Origin: Subtercola boreus
Lineage (GTDB): Bacteria > Actinomycetota > Actinomycetes > Actinomycetales > Microbacteriaceae
Reading direction: 5' to 3'
NCBI RefSeq assembly: GCF_003399645.1
Contig: NZ_NBXD01000029.1
Coordinates: 40,885 to 104,884 of the forward strand
DNA: 64,000 bases
Below are positions 52,147 through 60,855 of this stretch, piece after piece. Positions within the stretch are counted from its first letter, which is position 1. Every line of letters starts with the position of its first letter. Position numbers and translations under genes: made by a program. Below the pieces are notes generated by a model. The model did no database searches and was not told the DNA's origin. It saw only the letters and a program-made list of their open reading frames with translations.

Positions 52147-53757
52147 TCAGCCGCGCGGCTGGAACGCCGACAGCGGGGCGCTCGGACCCTGGCCCTGTGA
52201 CTCCGTCATGTCGACGGTCGAACCGTCGGGTGCGAAACGCCATCCGAGCACGCGCCAGCCCTGCACGCTGACCGCGATCTTCTCTCCGTCGACCGTTGCC
52301 GAACCCGGCAGATCGAGGGGTCCCTCGAAGAACCAGTACTCGGCCGCAGCCAGCTCCTCCGGCGTCTCGATGAGGCGTCGGCCCACCGTCGTGTACAGAA
52401 AGTCGGGGGCCGGATGGTCGTCGAAGACGGCGAGCCTGTCACCGGTCAGCAGGGCTCGGTAGGGCGCCCGCTCGTCTGACTCGTTCTGCCCAGCGCACGA
52501 GATGCGCACAGCGGCGGCGGCGAAGATCGCCTCCACGCGGGACCGGAGCTCACCGATGGTCGTCGGAACGGTGTTCACATCGACGGGGTGGTCGTCGGGC
52601 ACCGCCGCCGCCGCGTCTGCCAGTGCCCGGTAACCGGCCCTCTCGGCGAGCACGGCCTCGGCCCCCAGCACCTGAGCATTGTCGAACGGACCGAGGGTGC
52701 CCACCAGATCGTGCTCCCAGGTGGCGATGAGCCGCTCCGCCCGGTCGAGGAGGGCCCGGAACGACGCTGCAGTCTCATCGCCGGGAACATCGCCGGCCGC
52801 ACGGGCGTCTGCGGCCGCCCCGGCAGCCCGAAGCCGGTACACATCATCGACGGTCGCCCCGTGCGCCGCAGGAGGGTCGCCCGCGGAGAACGTACGAGTG
52901 CCGGGCAGACTGCCCGTCTGCCCTGCTGTGGAGCCGAACGCGTCGGCGACCAGCACTGCACCGACCGCGGGGTCGAGTTCCACGCGGCCGGTCGCAACCA
53001 GGCGGCCGGCCGCCACCTCGAACGGAACCACGAGAATGACCCGCGAGGCGCACAGCACCTTCACCTCGTAGTGGCCGTCGTTCGCGTCGAGCAGGTGCCA
53101 GTCGCCACCCCAACCGGAACCGCTGAGGTTGTTCCATCCCCGCACACCGTCGAATGAGATCGCCAACTCGTAGCCGAGAACAGATCCGTCATTCGCGGTG
53201 AAGGCGTAGCGGCTCTCGATACCCGACGCCCGGGCAAGGCGCGCTCCCTCCCTGAAGAGATGGGCCTCGTACTGGTGCGCCTCGGCGTCTGTGAGCGTGA
53301 AGATCGTCGTCACCAGGGCGGGTGCGTCGGGCTCGTCGATTGTGTCGAGGGCCAGCAGGGCGACCCCGTGCATCCATTCGTTGTCCACAGCGAACCGCTG
53401 GTCGTCGTCGAGGGAGACGATCGACAGGACTCCGTCGTGCAACAGTTCATCGACCCCGTCGAGTTCGGAGACGACGCGCACGGTGAAGCGCGTCGCTCCG
53501 GCGTCGGGGCTGTCGACTCCGTCGACCCAGTGCTGCAGGTCGACGGAGGCGAAGCTGTCGGCGGCGAGCTCATCGAGAGGCTGGCGATGCTCGAACCAGA
53601 GCGCACCGCCCGGCCGATTCATGACCCACACCAGTTCGGCTCCGGCGGGAACCGGGCCCAGCAGGACGAAACGCAGAAGCGGGTTCCAGCCTTCCGGCCG
53701 GAACCCGCTGAATGCACCCGCACGAGCGCGGAGGGTGTGATGAACAATCGAGGCCAT
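52147..53757 (-). CDS. unknown 536-residue acidic protein
   Basis: A soluble acidic protein with no recognised domain. Visible features are an N-terminal beta-rich region (FSGFRPEGWNPLLRFVLLG, LWFEHRQPLDELAADSF), a central region (about 180-260) with GWNNLSGSGWGGDWHLLDA, and a C-terminal region with ISCAGQNESDERAPYRALL and LDLPGSATVDGEKIAVSVQGW. No signal peptide. The ATG has no ribosome site; a 9-bp perfect inverted repeat lies one base upstream of it, so it may be a leaderless mRNA under direct operator control. It follows the SDR gene on the same strand but with repeats in between. Confidence 0.65.
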   Translation of the reverse strand: MASIVHHTLRARAGAFSGFRPEGWNPLLRFVLLGPVPAGAELVWVMNRPGGALWFEHRQPLDELAADSFASVDLQHWVDGVDSPDAGATRFTVRVVSELDGVDELLHDGVLSIVSLDDDQRFAVDNEWMHGVALLALDTIDEPDAPALVTTIFTLTDAEAHQYEAHLFREGARLARASGIESRYAFTANDGSVLGYELAISFDGVRGWNNLSGSGWGGDWHLLDANDGHYEVKVLCASRVILVVPFEVAAGRLVATGRVELDPAVGAVLVADAFGSTAGQTGSLPGTRTFSAGDPPAAHGATVDDVYRLRAAGAAADARAAGDVPGDETAASFRALLDRAERLIATWEHDLVGTLGPFDNAQVLGAEAVLAERAGYRALADAAAAVPDDHPVDVNTVPTTIGELRSRVEAIFAAAAVRISCAGQNESDERAPYRALLTGDRLAVFDDHPAPDFLYTTVGRRLIETPEELAAAEYWFFEGPLDLPGSATVDGEKIAVSVQGWRVLGWRFAPDGSTVDMTESQGQGPSAPLSAFQPRG

Positions 53758-53758
53758 T

Positions 53759-53780
53759 GAGAAATAGTCACCTATTTCTC
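53759..53780. promoter_or_regulatory. 9-bp perfect inverted repeat at the start codon
   Basis: GAGAAATAG-tcac-CTATTTCTC abuts the start of the 536-residue protein gene (ATG at 53757, minus strand). AT-rich and symmetric, it looks like a repressor site over a promoter; the alternative is a hairpin at the end of the SDR transcript. Confidence 0.6.
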
Positions 53781-53817
53781 CCGACGATGCAACCGCCTGA
53801 ACACCCTTTTGTCGAAC

Positions 53818-53877
53818 GCCATGCGTCAGGGCGTCGCCATGCGTCAGGGCGACGGCATGCGTCAGGGCGTCGGCATG
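53818..53877. repeat. 18-bp tandem repeat duplicating the SDR gene 3' end
   Basis: Three copies and a third of an 18-bp unit (units at 53818, 53836, 53854, partial at 53872). Read on the minus strand each unit begins ATGsCGwCGCCCTGA: the last codons of the SDR gene (Met-Pro-Thr-Pro) with the stop codon, repeated beyond the true stop at 53862. Confidence 0.88.
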
Positions 53878-54758
53878 CCACCGTTCACGTGCAGCGTCTC
53901 ACCGATCACGTAGCTCGACTCGGGCGACGCCAGGAAGACGTAGGCGGGCGCGAGCTCTGCGGGCTGGCCCCAGCGGCCGAGAGGTGTCTCTTCGCCGACC
54001 GTCGGCAGCGCCTCGGTGGGCTGGCCGCCCGCCGTCTGCAGCGGGGTCCAGATCGGGCCGGGCGCGACCACGTTCACTCGCACGCCCTTCGGCGCGAGCT
54101 GCTGCGAGAGCGCCTTGGAGAACGTGTTGATCGCGGCTTTGGTCGAGGCGTAGTCGACAAGCGTCTCCGACGGCGAGTAGGCCTGGATCGACGAGGTGTT
54201 GATGATGGTCGAACCGGCGCCGAGGTGCGGAAGGGCTGCCTTCGTGATCCAGAACATGGCATAGACGTTGGTCTTGTACGTCTCGTCGAACTGCTCGTCG
54301 GTGATGTCGGCGAGCGCCTCAGCGAACTGCTGCTTGCCCGCGTTGTTCACGAGGATGTCGAGTCCGCCGAGCCCTTCGACGGCGTCGGCCACGAGGCTGC
54401 GGCAGAACTCGGGGCTCGTGATGTCACCGGGGAAGCCGATGCCCTTCTGGCCGGCCTCCTCGATCAGCTTCAACACCACTGCGGCATCCCCCTGCTCCTC
54501 GGGCAGGAACGAGATCGCCACATCGGCGCCCTCTCGCGCATAGGCGATGGCGACGGCCGCGCCGATGCCCGAGTCGCCACCCGTGACGAGAGCCTTGCGC
54601 CCGATCAGACGACCGCTGCCCCGGTAGGTCTTCTCGCCGCGGTCGGCCTTGTCGTCGAGCTTGGAGTCGAGCCCCGAGCCCTCCTGGTACTGGGCCGACT
54701 GGTCGATGTCGGCGAACATCTTGGCGGGATCCTGAGACGTGTACTGGTCATCGGTCAT
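53862..54758 (-). CDS. SDR oxidoreductase (GSP39/YhdF-like)
   Basis: A 298-residue classical short-chain dehydrogenase with an N-terminal extension of about 50 residues. Cofactor motif TGGDSGIG (59-66), NNAG (138-141), catalytic S190 and Y203-x3-K207 (YASTK). The extension and motifs match the general-stress/glucose-and-ribitol dehydrogenase-like group (Bacillus GSP39). Substrate unknown. It ends in GGMPTP, whose coding sequence and stop are tandemly repeated downstream. Divergent from the aldo/keto reductase. Confidence 0.92.
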   Translation of the reverse strand: MTDDQYTSQDPAKMFADIDQSAQYQEGSGLDSKLDDKADRGEKTYRGSGRLIGRKALVTGGDSGIGAAVAIAYAREGADVAISFLPEEQGDAAVVLKLIEEAGQKGIGFPGDITSPEFCRSLVADAVEGLGGLDILVNNAGKQQFAEALADITDEQFDETYKTNVYAMFWITKAALPHLGAGSTIINTSSIQAYSPSETLVDYASTKAAINTFSKALSQQLAPKGVRVNVVAPGPIWTPLQTAGGQPTEALPTVGEETPLGRWGQPAELAPAYVFLASPESSYVIGETLHVNGGMPTP

Positions 54759-54852
54759 GCTTCGACGTTACGGGCGGTCACGGTTCGCCGGGGAGGGGTT
54801 GCGATTTTCGTGCCGAGGCGGCACGGTGCGCGGCGGCCTATCATTGGGGCTC

Positions 54853-55923
54853 ATGGGCGACACCGATTTCGACCCCGACCTCGACACCGACACCGACACT
54901 GGCGGCGACACTGGCGGCGGCATCGCCTCGCGGCTCGGGCTGGGCCTTGCGGCGATCGGCCGCCCCGCGTACATCACGGTCGGGCGTGACAGCGATCTCG
55001 GCTCGGCCGACGACCGCTCGATCGACGCGATGCAAGACCGGGCGCACCGCCTGCTCGAGGAGGCCTGGCTGCTCGGCGTCCGCTACTTCGATGCCGCCAG
55101 GTCGTACGGGCACGCCGAACGGTTTCTCGGATCGTGGCTCGCCGAGCATCCGGCCCGTCGTGACGCGCTCACGATCGGATCGAAGTGGGGCTACGAGTAC
55201 GTCGGCGACTGGCGACTCGATGCTGACGTTCAGGAGCGCAAAGACCACGGGCTCCGGATGCTCGAACAGCAGTGGCCCGAGACGCTGGAGGCGCTCGGCG
55301 GAGCGCCTGACGTGTACCTCATCCACTCACTCACGCCCGAAAGCCCCGCGCTCGACGACCCTGCGCTGCTCGACCGACTGCGCGAGATCGCGGCGAGCGG
55401 GGTGCGGGTGGGGTTCTCGACGAGCGGACCGGAGCAGGCTGCGGTGATCGACCGCGTGCTGGCGCTGGCCGACTCGCCGTTCACGGCGGTGCAGAGCACC
55501 TGGAACCTGCTCGAGCCCTCGGCCGGGCCGGCGCTCGCGCGCGCGAACGACGCGCGGTGGCTGGTGGTCGTGAAGGAGGTTCTGGCGAACGGCCGCCTGA
55601 CGGCGCGGGGGGCGGAGGTCGCTCAGAGCGCTGGGCTGCCCGCGGGCGGCACCGGCGGCGGGGTCGCGGCGCGCGGGGCGGAGGTCGCGGCAGCGGCCCT
55701 CGCGGCGGCCTCCGGGCAGCCGCTCGCGGGGCTCGCCATCGGCGCGGCGGTCGCGCATCCGTGGGCCGACATCGTGCTGAGCGGCGCCGTCACCGGGGAA
55801 CAGCTGCGCGAGAATCTCGCGGCCCGGCCGCCGGGCGTCGACCTCGACGAAGACGCCCTCGCGGCCCTCGCCGAACCGCCCGGGCAGTACTGGGCTGCGC
55901 GCAGCGCCCGCCCCTGGACCTGA
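54853..55923 (+). CDS. aldo/keto reductase
   Basis: A ~356-residue TIM-barrel oxidoreductase. The catalytic tetrad is visible: D80 and Y85 in RYFDAARSYG, K111 in GSKWGYE and H158 in YLIHSL. The N-terminus has an odd Asp/Thr repeat (DTDTDTGGDTGGG) before the barrel. The ATG at 54853 was chosen because TATCAT lies 9 bp ahead, suggesting a short or absent leader. The substrate is not evident. Divergent from the SDR gene. Confidence 0.9.
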   Translation: MGDTDFDPDLDTDTDTGGDTGGGIASRLGLGLAAIGRPAYITVGRDSDLGSADDRSIDAMQDRAHRLLEEAWLLGVRYFDAARSYGHAERFLGSWLAEHPARRDALTIGSKWGYEYVGDWRLDADVQERKDHGLRMLEQQWPETLEALGGAPDVYLIHSLTPESPALDDPALLDRLREIAASGVRVGFSTSGPEQAAVIDRVLALADSPFTAVQSTWNLLEPSAGPALARANDARWLVVVKEVLANGRLTARGAEVAQSAGLPAGGTGGGVAARGAEVAAAALAAASGQPLAGLAIGAAVAHPWADIVLSGAVTGEQLRENLAARPPGVDLDEDALAALAEPPGQYWAARSARPWT

Positions 55924-56176
55924 CCGAGCACCCGGCCATCCCGCGAAGCACGCCCCCTTCGTCGATCGAAAATCACCGGCGCGATTCTCGCGGTCGACGG
56001 CGGAACGAGCGCATCGACAGGCCAGACGCACGTCGCGTGACACGATTCGCTCGACGGGGGGGATGACGCGGGGCCCGCAGAGGACTAGCGTCGGCACAGA
56101 GGAGAGCCCGGGCCCGGGCATCCTCCCAACACCGTCGTTGTGGCCCCGGGGGGCGGCGCGACCGGCAGGAGGACAC

Positions 56177-58294
56177 GTGTTCACGTTCCCGGGAAAGCGA
56201 CAGGGACGCACCCGCCGTCCGAGGCCGGCCCTCGCACTCGCACTGGCGGCCCTCGTGATAGCCGTCACGCTCGCACCGGCCGTCGGCCAGGGGCATCCGG
56301 AGTCTGCCGCTGCAGCAGCAGCCGGCGCCCGCATCGTCAGCGTTCCCTCGGGACGATGCCTCGACGTGACCGGCAACACCGCCACCCCGGGCACGGTGAT
56401 GAACATCTACGACTGCAACAACCAGGCGAACCAGTCCTTCACCCGCAGCACCGCAGGGGAGCTGAAGACCTTCGCCGACACCCGCTGCCTCGACGTCTCC
56501 GGCCAGGTCACGACATCCCCCGCCCGCGCGCAGATCTGGACCTGCAACGGCGGTTCGAACCAGAAGTGGACCCTGAACGCGAACGGCACGATCACCGGAG
56601 TGCAGTCCGGGCTCTGCCTCGACGTCACCGGTGGCAAGACCGCCAACAGCACCCTCGTCGGCATGCTCACCTGCAATGGATCCGCCGGCCAGAAGTGGTC
56701 GACGACCCTCGCCCCCGACACCACCCCGCCGAGTGTGCCCCAGGATCCGCACATCGGTGTGCTCACCTGCGACACCGCGACCTTCGGCTGGACCGTGTCG
56801 ACCGACAATGTGGGAGTGACCTTCTACGACGTCTACCATGACGGCCAGTTGATGACATCCGTCGCCGCACCCGAGCGCCGAACGACCCTGACTGTCGTCG
56901 GCGGCGTCACCTGGGGTCTGTATGTGAACGCGCGGGACGCGGCGGGAAACGTCTCGCAGGCCAGCGCGACCGTGCGCATCACCCCGCCGAACTGCCAGGC
57001 CGACACCCAGCCGCCGACCGCACCGACGGGGCTCACGGGGTCGGCCTCCGGCACCACGGTCACGCTGAAGTGGACCGCCGCCATCGACAACATCGGCGTG
57101 CGCGCCTACGACCTCTACCGCAATGGCGCCAAAGTCGGCTCCGTGACCGGTACGGCATCCGTCGCCCCCGGCACCACCTTCGTCGACAGTGCCCTCGCCC
57201 CGAACACGAAATACACCTACTCGGTGGTCGCGAGAGACGGGCAGGCCAATGTCTCGCCGAACAGCACCGCTGTGGCTGTCACGACGGGCACCGGATGCGC
57301 CCAGGCCGTGTGCGCCGTGACCCAGATCGCGACGGACACCGACATCCCCTGGGGCCTCGTGACCCTCGCCGACGAAACGATACTCTACGGCCGCCGCGAC
57401 GCGCACGACATCGTGCACCTCGACCCGGCGACCGGAGCGAAGACCACCGTGGGCACCGTGCCGAACGTCGAGAACACCGACGGCGAGGGCGGCCTGCTCG
57501 GGCTGGCGATCGCGCCCGATTTCGCGACCACGCACTGGCTGTACATCATGCACACCTCCCCCACCGACAACCGCATCGTGCGCATCAGGGTCGAGAGCGA
57601 CAAGCTGGTGCTCTCGAGCGAGCAAGTGCTGCTCAGCGGCATCCTGCGCAACAAGTTCCACGACGGCGGTCGGCTGCGCTTCGGCCCCGACGGCATGCTC
57701 TATGCGAGCACCGGGGATGCCCAGAACGGCGACAACGCACAGAACCTCGCCTCGCTGAACGGCAAAGTGCTGCGGATGAACGCCGACGGCTCGGTCCCTG
57801 CAGACAACCCCTTCGGCACCTACGTCTGGAGCTACGGCCACCGCAACCCGCAGGGTCTCGCGTTCGATTCGCAGGGCCGGCTGTGGGAGCAGGAGTTCGG
57901 CAACAGCGTGATGGACGAGACGAACCTCATCGTGAAGGGCGGCAACTACGGCTGGCCCGCCTGCGAGGGAACGACCGGCACCTGTGGCACCGCCGGCTTC
58001 ATTGCGCCGAAGCAGACGTATCCGACCTCTGAGGGGTCCTGCTCGGGCATCACGGTGGTGCGGAACATTCTGTACGTGGCCTGCGAGCGCGGAACGCGGC
58101 TGTACCGCGAGGTGATCTCGGGATCGTCCCTCACGAACGTGACGGTTCTCTTCAACGGCACCTACGGTCGGCTGCGCACGGTCGAGCCTTCGCCCGACGG
58201 CGGGCTCTGGCTCACCACCAGCAACCTCGGCAACAAAGACAGCGTTCCGAACAACAGCGATGAGAAGTTGCTGCGCGTGACGCTGGGCGGGTGA
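56177..58294 (+). CDS. secreted ricin-lectin/fibronectin-III/glucose-dehydrogenase-like protein
   Basis: A 705-residue exported protein with a GTG start behind AGGAGGACAC. Signal peptide (1-50, with RRPRPALALALAALVIAV), a ricin-type beta-trefoil lectin domain (about 52-180; three CLDV repeats and QKW motifs), two fibronectin-III-like domains (about 185-375), and a C-terminal six-bladed GSDH/sorbosone-dehydrogenase-like propeller (about 385-700; IPWGL, EGGLLGLAIAPDF, HDGGRLRFGPDGMLYASTGD, GHRNPQGLAF). It probably binds polysaccharide through the lectin and oxidises a sugar with PQQ or another cofactor. The 253-bp gap before it holds no gene. Confidence 0.88.
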   Translation: MFTFPGKRQGRTRRPRPALALALAALVIAVTLAPAVGQGHPESAAAAAAGARIVSVPSGRCLDVTGNTATPGTVMNIYDCNNQANQSFTRSTAGELKTFADTRCLDVSGQVTTSPARAQIWTCNGGSNQKWTLNANGTITGVQSGLCLDVTGGKTANSTLVGMLTCNGSAGQKWSTTLAPDTTPPSVPQDPHIGVLTCDTATFGWTVSTDNVGVTFYDVYHDGQLMTSVAAPERRTTLTVVGGVTWGLYVNARDAAGNVSQASATVRITPPNCQADTQPPTAPTGLTGSASGTTVTLKWTAAIDNIGVRAYDLYRNGAKVGSVTGTASVAPGTTFVDSALAPNTKYTYSVVARDGQANVSPNSTAVAVTTGTGCAQAVCAVTQIATDTDIPWGLVTLADETILYGRRDAHDIVHLDPATGAKTTVGTVPNVENTDGEGGLLGLAIAPDFATTHWLYIMHTSPTDNRIVRIRVESDKLVLSSEQVLLSGILRNKFHDGGRLRFGPDGMLYASTGDAQNGDNAQNLASLNGKVLRMNADGSVPADNPFGTYVWSYGHRNPQGLAFDSQGRLWEQEFGNSVMDETNLIVKGGNYGWPACEGTTGTCGTAGFIAPKQTYPTSEGSCSGITVVRNILYVACERGTRLYREVISGSSLTNVTVLFNGTYGRLRTVEPSPDGGLWLTTSNLGNKDSVPNNSDEKLLRVTLGG

Positions 58295-58312
58295 ACCGCC
58301 TAGGTTGGAAGG

Positions 58313-58672
58313 GTGCCCCGCCGATTCCGGTTCCGACGACAGAAGAGTGTCGTCGAGGTGCCCGAATACGCGGCCACGATCATCCTGAACCAGGCGATCT
58401 CCAAGCTCGACACGCTGGCGGTGATCTCGCTTGCCGTCGATCGGCCGGTCGAGAATGCCAAACAGGGGCGTCCGCTCATTCCGCTCGTCGAGGGAGCATG
58501 GGTCGAGGTCGAACTGCCGAAACTGGGCGAACCTCCGCCCCTCGCCATCGACGTCTACAGCACCGTGGGCACTGACCACGCGAGGTTCGAGGCGCTGAGA
58601 CTGGTCGCGACGCTGCGTCGGCAGACGGCGTGGGATGTTCGGCCTGACTTCGGCCCGAGCGACGACGACTGA
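58313..58672 (+). CDS. conserved hypothetical protein
   Basis: A 119-residue soluble protein with a basic N-terminus (PRRFRFRRQK). It has the phrase YAATIILNQAISKLDTLAVISLAVDRPVENAKQGR (in parts), a beta-rich middle and an acidic end (FGPSDDD). No family is recognised. GTG start with GGAAGGG immediately ahead, 18 bp after the lectin gene, so it may be cotranscribed. Confidence 0.65.
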   Translation: MPRRFRFRRQKSVVEVPEYAATIILNQAISKLDTLAVISLAVDRPVENAKQGRPLIPLVEGAWVEVELPKLGEPPPLAIDVYSTVGTDHARFEALRLVATLRRQTAWDVRPDFGPSDDD

Positions 58673-58729
58673 CCCGGCGGGTGGGTCGCGGCATCCGGAG
58701 ACCGGCCGCCGCCTCCACCCGGCGTGCTC

Positions 58730-59554
58730 TCAGGCCTGCAGCACCCCGTCGATGAAGCCGGTCACGACCGCCAGCACCTCGTCCCTGTTCGTCTCCTTGA
58801 AGACCTCGTGGCGGGCGCCGGGGAAGATGTGTTCGGTGAGGGCGGATCCGGCGATGACCTCGATACCCGCCCTGCTGTCGGCCAGGGCGACGAGCTGGTC
58901 GTCCTCGCCCTGCACCCAGAGTGTCGGCAGCGCGCCGAGGTCACCCGATCGGGCGATCAGCGCCAGGCTCGCGTTCAGCGCCTGCAGAGTCGGGCGCTGG
59001 AACGCCCCGTGCCACACCAGGGGGTCGGCGACGTAGGCCTCGCCGACGGAGGGATCGCGCGACAGGGTCGACGGGTCGATGGGGGTGTCGGGAATCGGGT
59101 CGAGCGGCAGCAGATCGTCCACCACCTGCCAGCGGCCGAGCACGGGGCCGGAGAGCACCAGCGCGGCGAGCTGCTCTCCGTAGCGCTGCGCGTACCGCGC
59201 GCCGATCATGCCGCCCATCGAGTGCCCGATGAGCACGACCGGCAGGCCGGGGGTGTCGGCGCGGGCGCGCTCTGCGAGGGTGTTCACATCGGTCACGACG
59301 TCTTCGAAGTCGCGCACCACCACCCGGTCGCCCGCGCTCTTGCCGTGGCCGACGTGATCGACGCCGTACACGATGCCACCGTGCTCGACCAGCACATCGG
59401 CGACATACTCGTAGCGACCGATGTGTTCGCCGTAACCGTGCACCAGCAGGGCGATGTAGCGGGGCGGAGCAGCGCTGCCCGGTGCCGCGCGCCACGTTCG
59501 GGCGACGCGTTCTCCGTCGAGAGCGTCGAAGGTCCATTCGTTCGAGGTTGCCAT
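58730..59554 (-). CDS. alpha/beta hydrolase, monoacylglycerol-lipase-like
   Basis: A 274-residue serine hydrolase. HGYGEH (39-44) forms the oxyanion region, the nucleophile elbow is GHSMGG with S112, and the Asp/His of the triad lie in QGEDDQL and GARHEVF near the C-terminus. The VDHVGHGKS block is typical of monoacylglycerol lipases. Cytosolic. The start MATSNEW was chosen because residues upstream read as Arg/Pro-rich noncoding sequence. Not in an operon. Confidence 0.9.
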   Translation of the reverse strand: MATSNEWTFDALDGERVARTWRAAPGSAAPPRYIALLVHGYGEHIGRYEYVADVLVEHGGIVYGVDHVGHGKSAGDRVVVRDFEDVVTDVNTLAERARADTPGLPVVLIGHSMGGMIGARYAQRYGEQLAALVLSGPVLGRWQVVDDLLPLDPIPDTPIDPSTLSRDPSVGEAYVADPLVWHGAFQRPTLQALNASLALIARSGDLGALPTLWVQGEDDQLVALADSRAGIEVIAGSALTEHIFPGARHEVFKETNRDEVLAVVTGFIDGVLQA

Positions 59555-59632
59555 GAGACGAATGTACGCTCGGCTCTCCCGTTCGCGAAAGGGTCGGGCG
59601 GGTCCGCGGGACGCGGCATCCGGATGCTCGGC

Positions 59633-59674
59633 GGTCGCCGGGCGCGGGTCGCCGGGCGCGGGTCGCCGGGCGCG
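59633..59674. repeat. three-copy 14-bp GC-rich tandem repeat
   Basis: GGTCGCCGGGCGCG repeated at 59633, 59647 and 59661 in the 263-bp gap between the lipase-like gene and the Ppx/GppA gene. The gap also holds a partial copy of the ppx 3' end at 59757-59778. Confidence 0.9.
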
Positions 59675-59817
59675 GTGGCAGGGTGCACGCGTCGGCGTCG
59701 AGCCCGCGCACCTGCCGCCACAGCGCCCTGCGCCACGGCGCCCCGTCGCCACGTCGCTATCGCGCGCGGAGGTGGTCGAAGCTCAACGGCGCAACGGCGC
59801 TACAGGCCCTACGGGCG

Positions 59818-60750
59818 CTACAGCGCCCGGAGGTGGTCGAACCGCTGCAGGATGAGCCCCTCCCGCAGCGCCCACGGGCAGATCTGGGCGGCGTCGAGGC
59901 CGAGCCCGCTGAGCGCCGCCTCTGCCACCAGGGCCGCAGCGAGCATCTGGCGGGCGCGAATCTCTGAAACCCCCGGCAGCTCTGCCCGGTCGGCGGCCGA
60001 CATCGCCGCGAGCCGGTTGGCCCAGAGCGTGAGGTCGGAGAGGCGCAGCTCGCGCTTGACGTAGGGTCCGGCTGCGCGTGGTGCGGCGCCGGTGATGCGC
60101 GCCAGCGACCGGAACGACTTCGACGTCGCCGCCACCAGCGTCGCGGGGTCGAGCCGGGTGAAAGCGGCGATCGGCTCGGCGAGCGTGGCACGGATGTACT
60201 TACGCGCCGCCTTGACGCTCTTCGCGCTCGGCGGGTCGCCCTCGAGGAGGTCCCACGTGAGCCGTCCGGCCCCGAGGGGCACCGACAGCGCCAGCTCCGG
60301 ATGCTCGTCGGCACCCATCGCGAGCTCGAACGAACCGCCCCCGATGTCGAGGTTCAGGATGTTGCCCGCACCCCAGCCGTACCACCGCCGCACCGCGAGG
60401 AACGTCGCAGCCGCTTCATCCGGCCCGCTCAGTTCGGCGAGACGTATGCCCGTTTCGGCATACACGCGGGCGAGCACCTCCTGGCCGTTCGCCGACTCGC
60501 GGATGGCCGATGTGGCGAACGCCAGCAGGTCTTCGGCGTCGTTCGTGCGAGCGAACTCGGCCGCCTCGCCGATGAAGTCGAGCAGCTCGCGCTGCCCCTC
60601 TTCGCTGATCGCGCCGCGCTCATCGAGGTACGCCACCAGCTGCAGGGACCGTTTGTGCGAGCCGAACGGTAGCGGACGGGCACCCGGATGCGCGTCGATG
60701 AGAAGGAGGTGAACAGTGTTCGATCCGATGTCGAGAACGCCAAGCCGCAT
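59818..60750 (-). CDS. Ppx/GppA family phosphatase
   Basis: A 310-residue exopolyphosphatase/guanosine-pentaphosphatase of the short type. Nucleotide-fold motifs are VLDIGSNTVHLLLID (1-20), the second phosphate loop NLDIGGGSFE, and the conserved FATSAIRES block. Enzymes of this length lack the C-terminal HD domain, as in mycobacterial Ppx1/2. It could hydrolyse polyphosphate or pppGpp. The end FDHLRAL is echoed by a second FDHLRAR-stop reading just beyond the stop codon. ATG start. Confidence 0.9.
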   Translation of the reverse strand: MRLGVLDIGSNTVHLLLIDAHPGARPLPFGSHKRSLQLVAYLDERGAISEEGQRELLDFIGEAAEFARTNDAEDLLAFATSAIRESANGQEVLARVYAETGIRLAELSGPDEAAATFLAVRRWYGWGAGNILNLDIGGGSFELAMGADEHPELALSVPLGAGRLTWDLLEGDPPSAKSVKAARKYIRATLAEPIAAFTRLDPATLVAATSKSFRSLARITGAAPRAAGPYVKRELRLSDLTLWANRLAAMSAADRAELPGVSEIRARQMLAAALVAEAALSGLGLDAAQICPWALREGLILQRFDHLRAL

Positions 60751-60786
60751 CCCTCGAACCTATCGCCTCCTCCGTACCAACCTCAC

Positions 60787-60834
60787 TTTGCGCAAAGGCA
60801 CCCAAACCCTGCGGGTTGGGTGCCTTTGCGCAAA
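60787..60834. repeat. long intergenic hairpin (19-bp perfect arms)
   Basis: TTTGCGCAAAGGCACCCAA (60787-60805) is the exact complement of 60816-60834, with a short inner CCC/GGG. Each arm ends in the self-complementary TTTGCGCAAA. It lies between the SnoaL-like gene's 3' end and the ppx start, both on the minus strand, without a T-run. Confidence 0.9.
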
Positions 60835-60855
60835 ATGGACGGGCGTGACGCCCGA

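Noticed and set aside
18933..60834. The four hairpins as copies of one REP-like element
   Set aside because: Arms show no shared sequence beyond chance and no REP-associated transposase is present.
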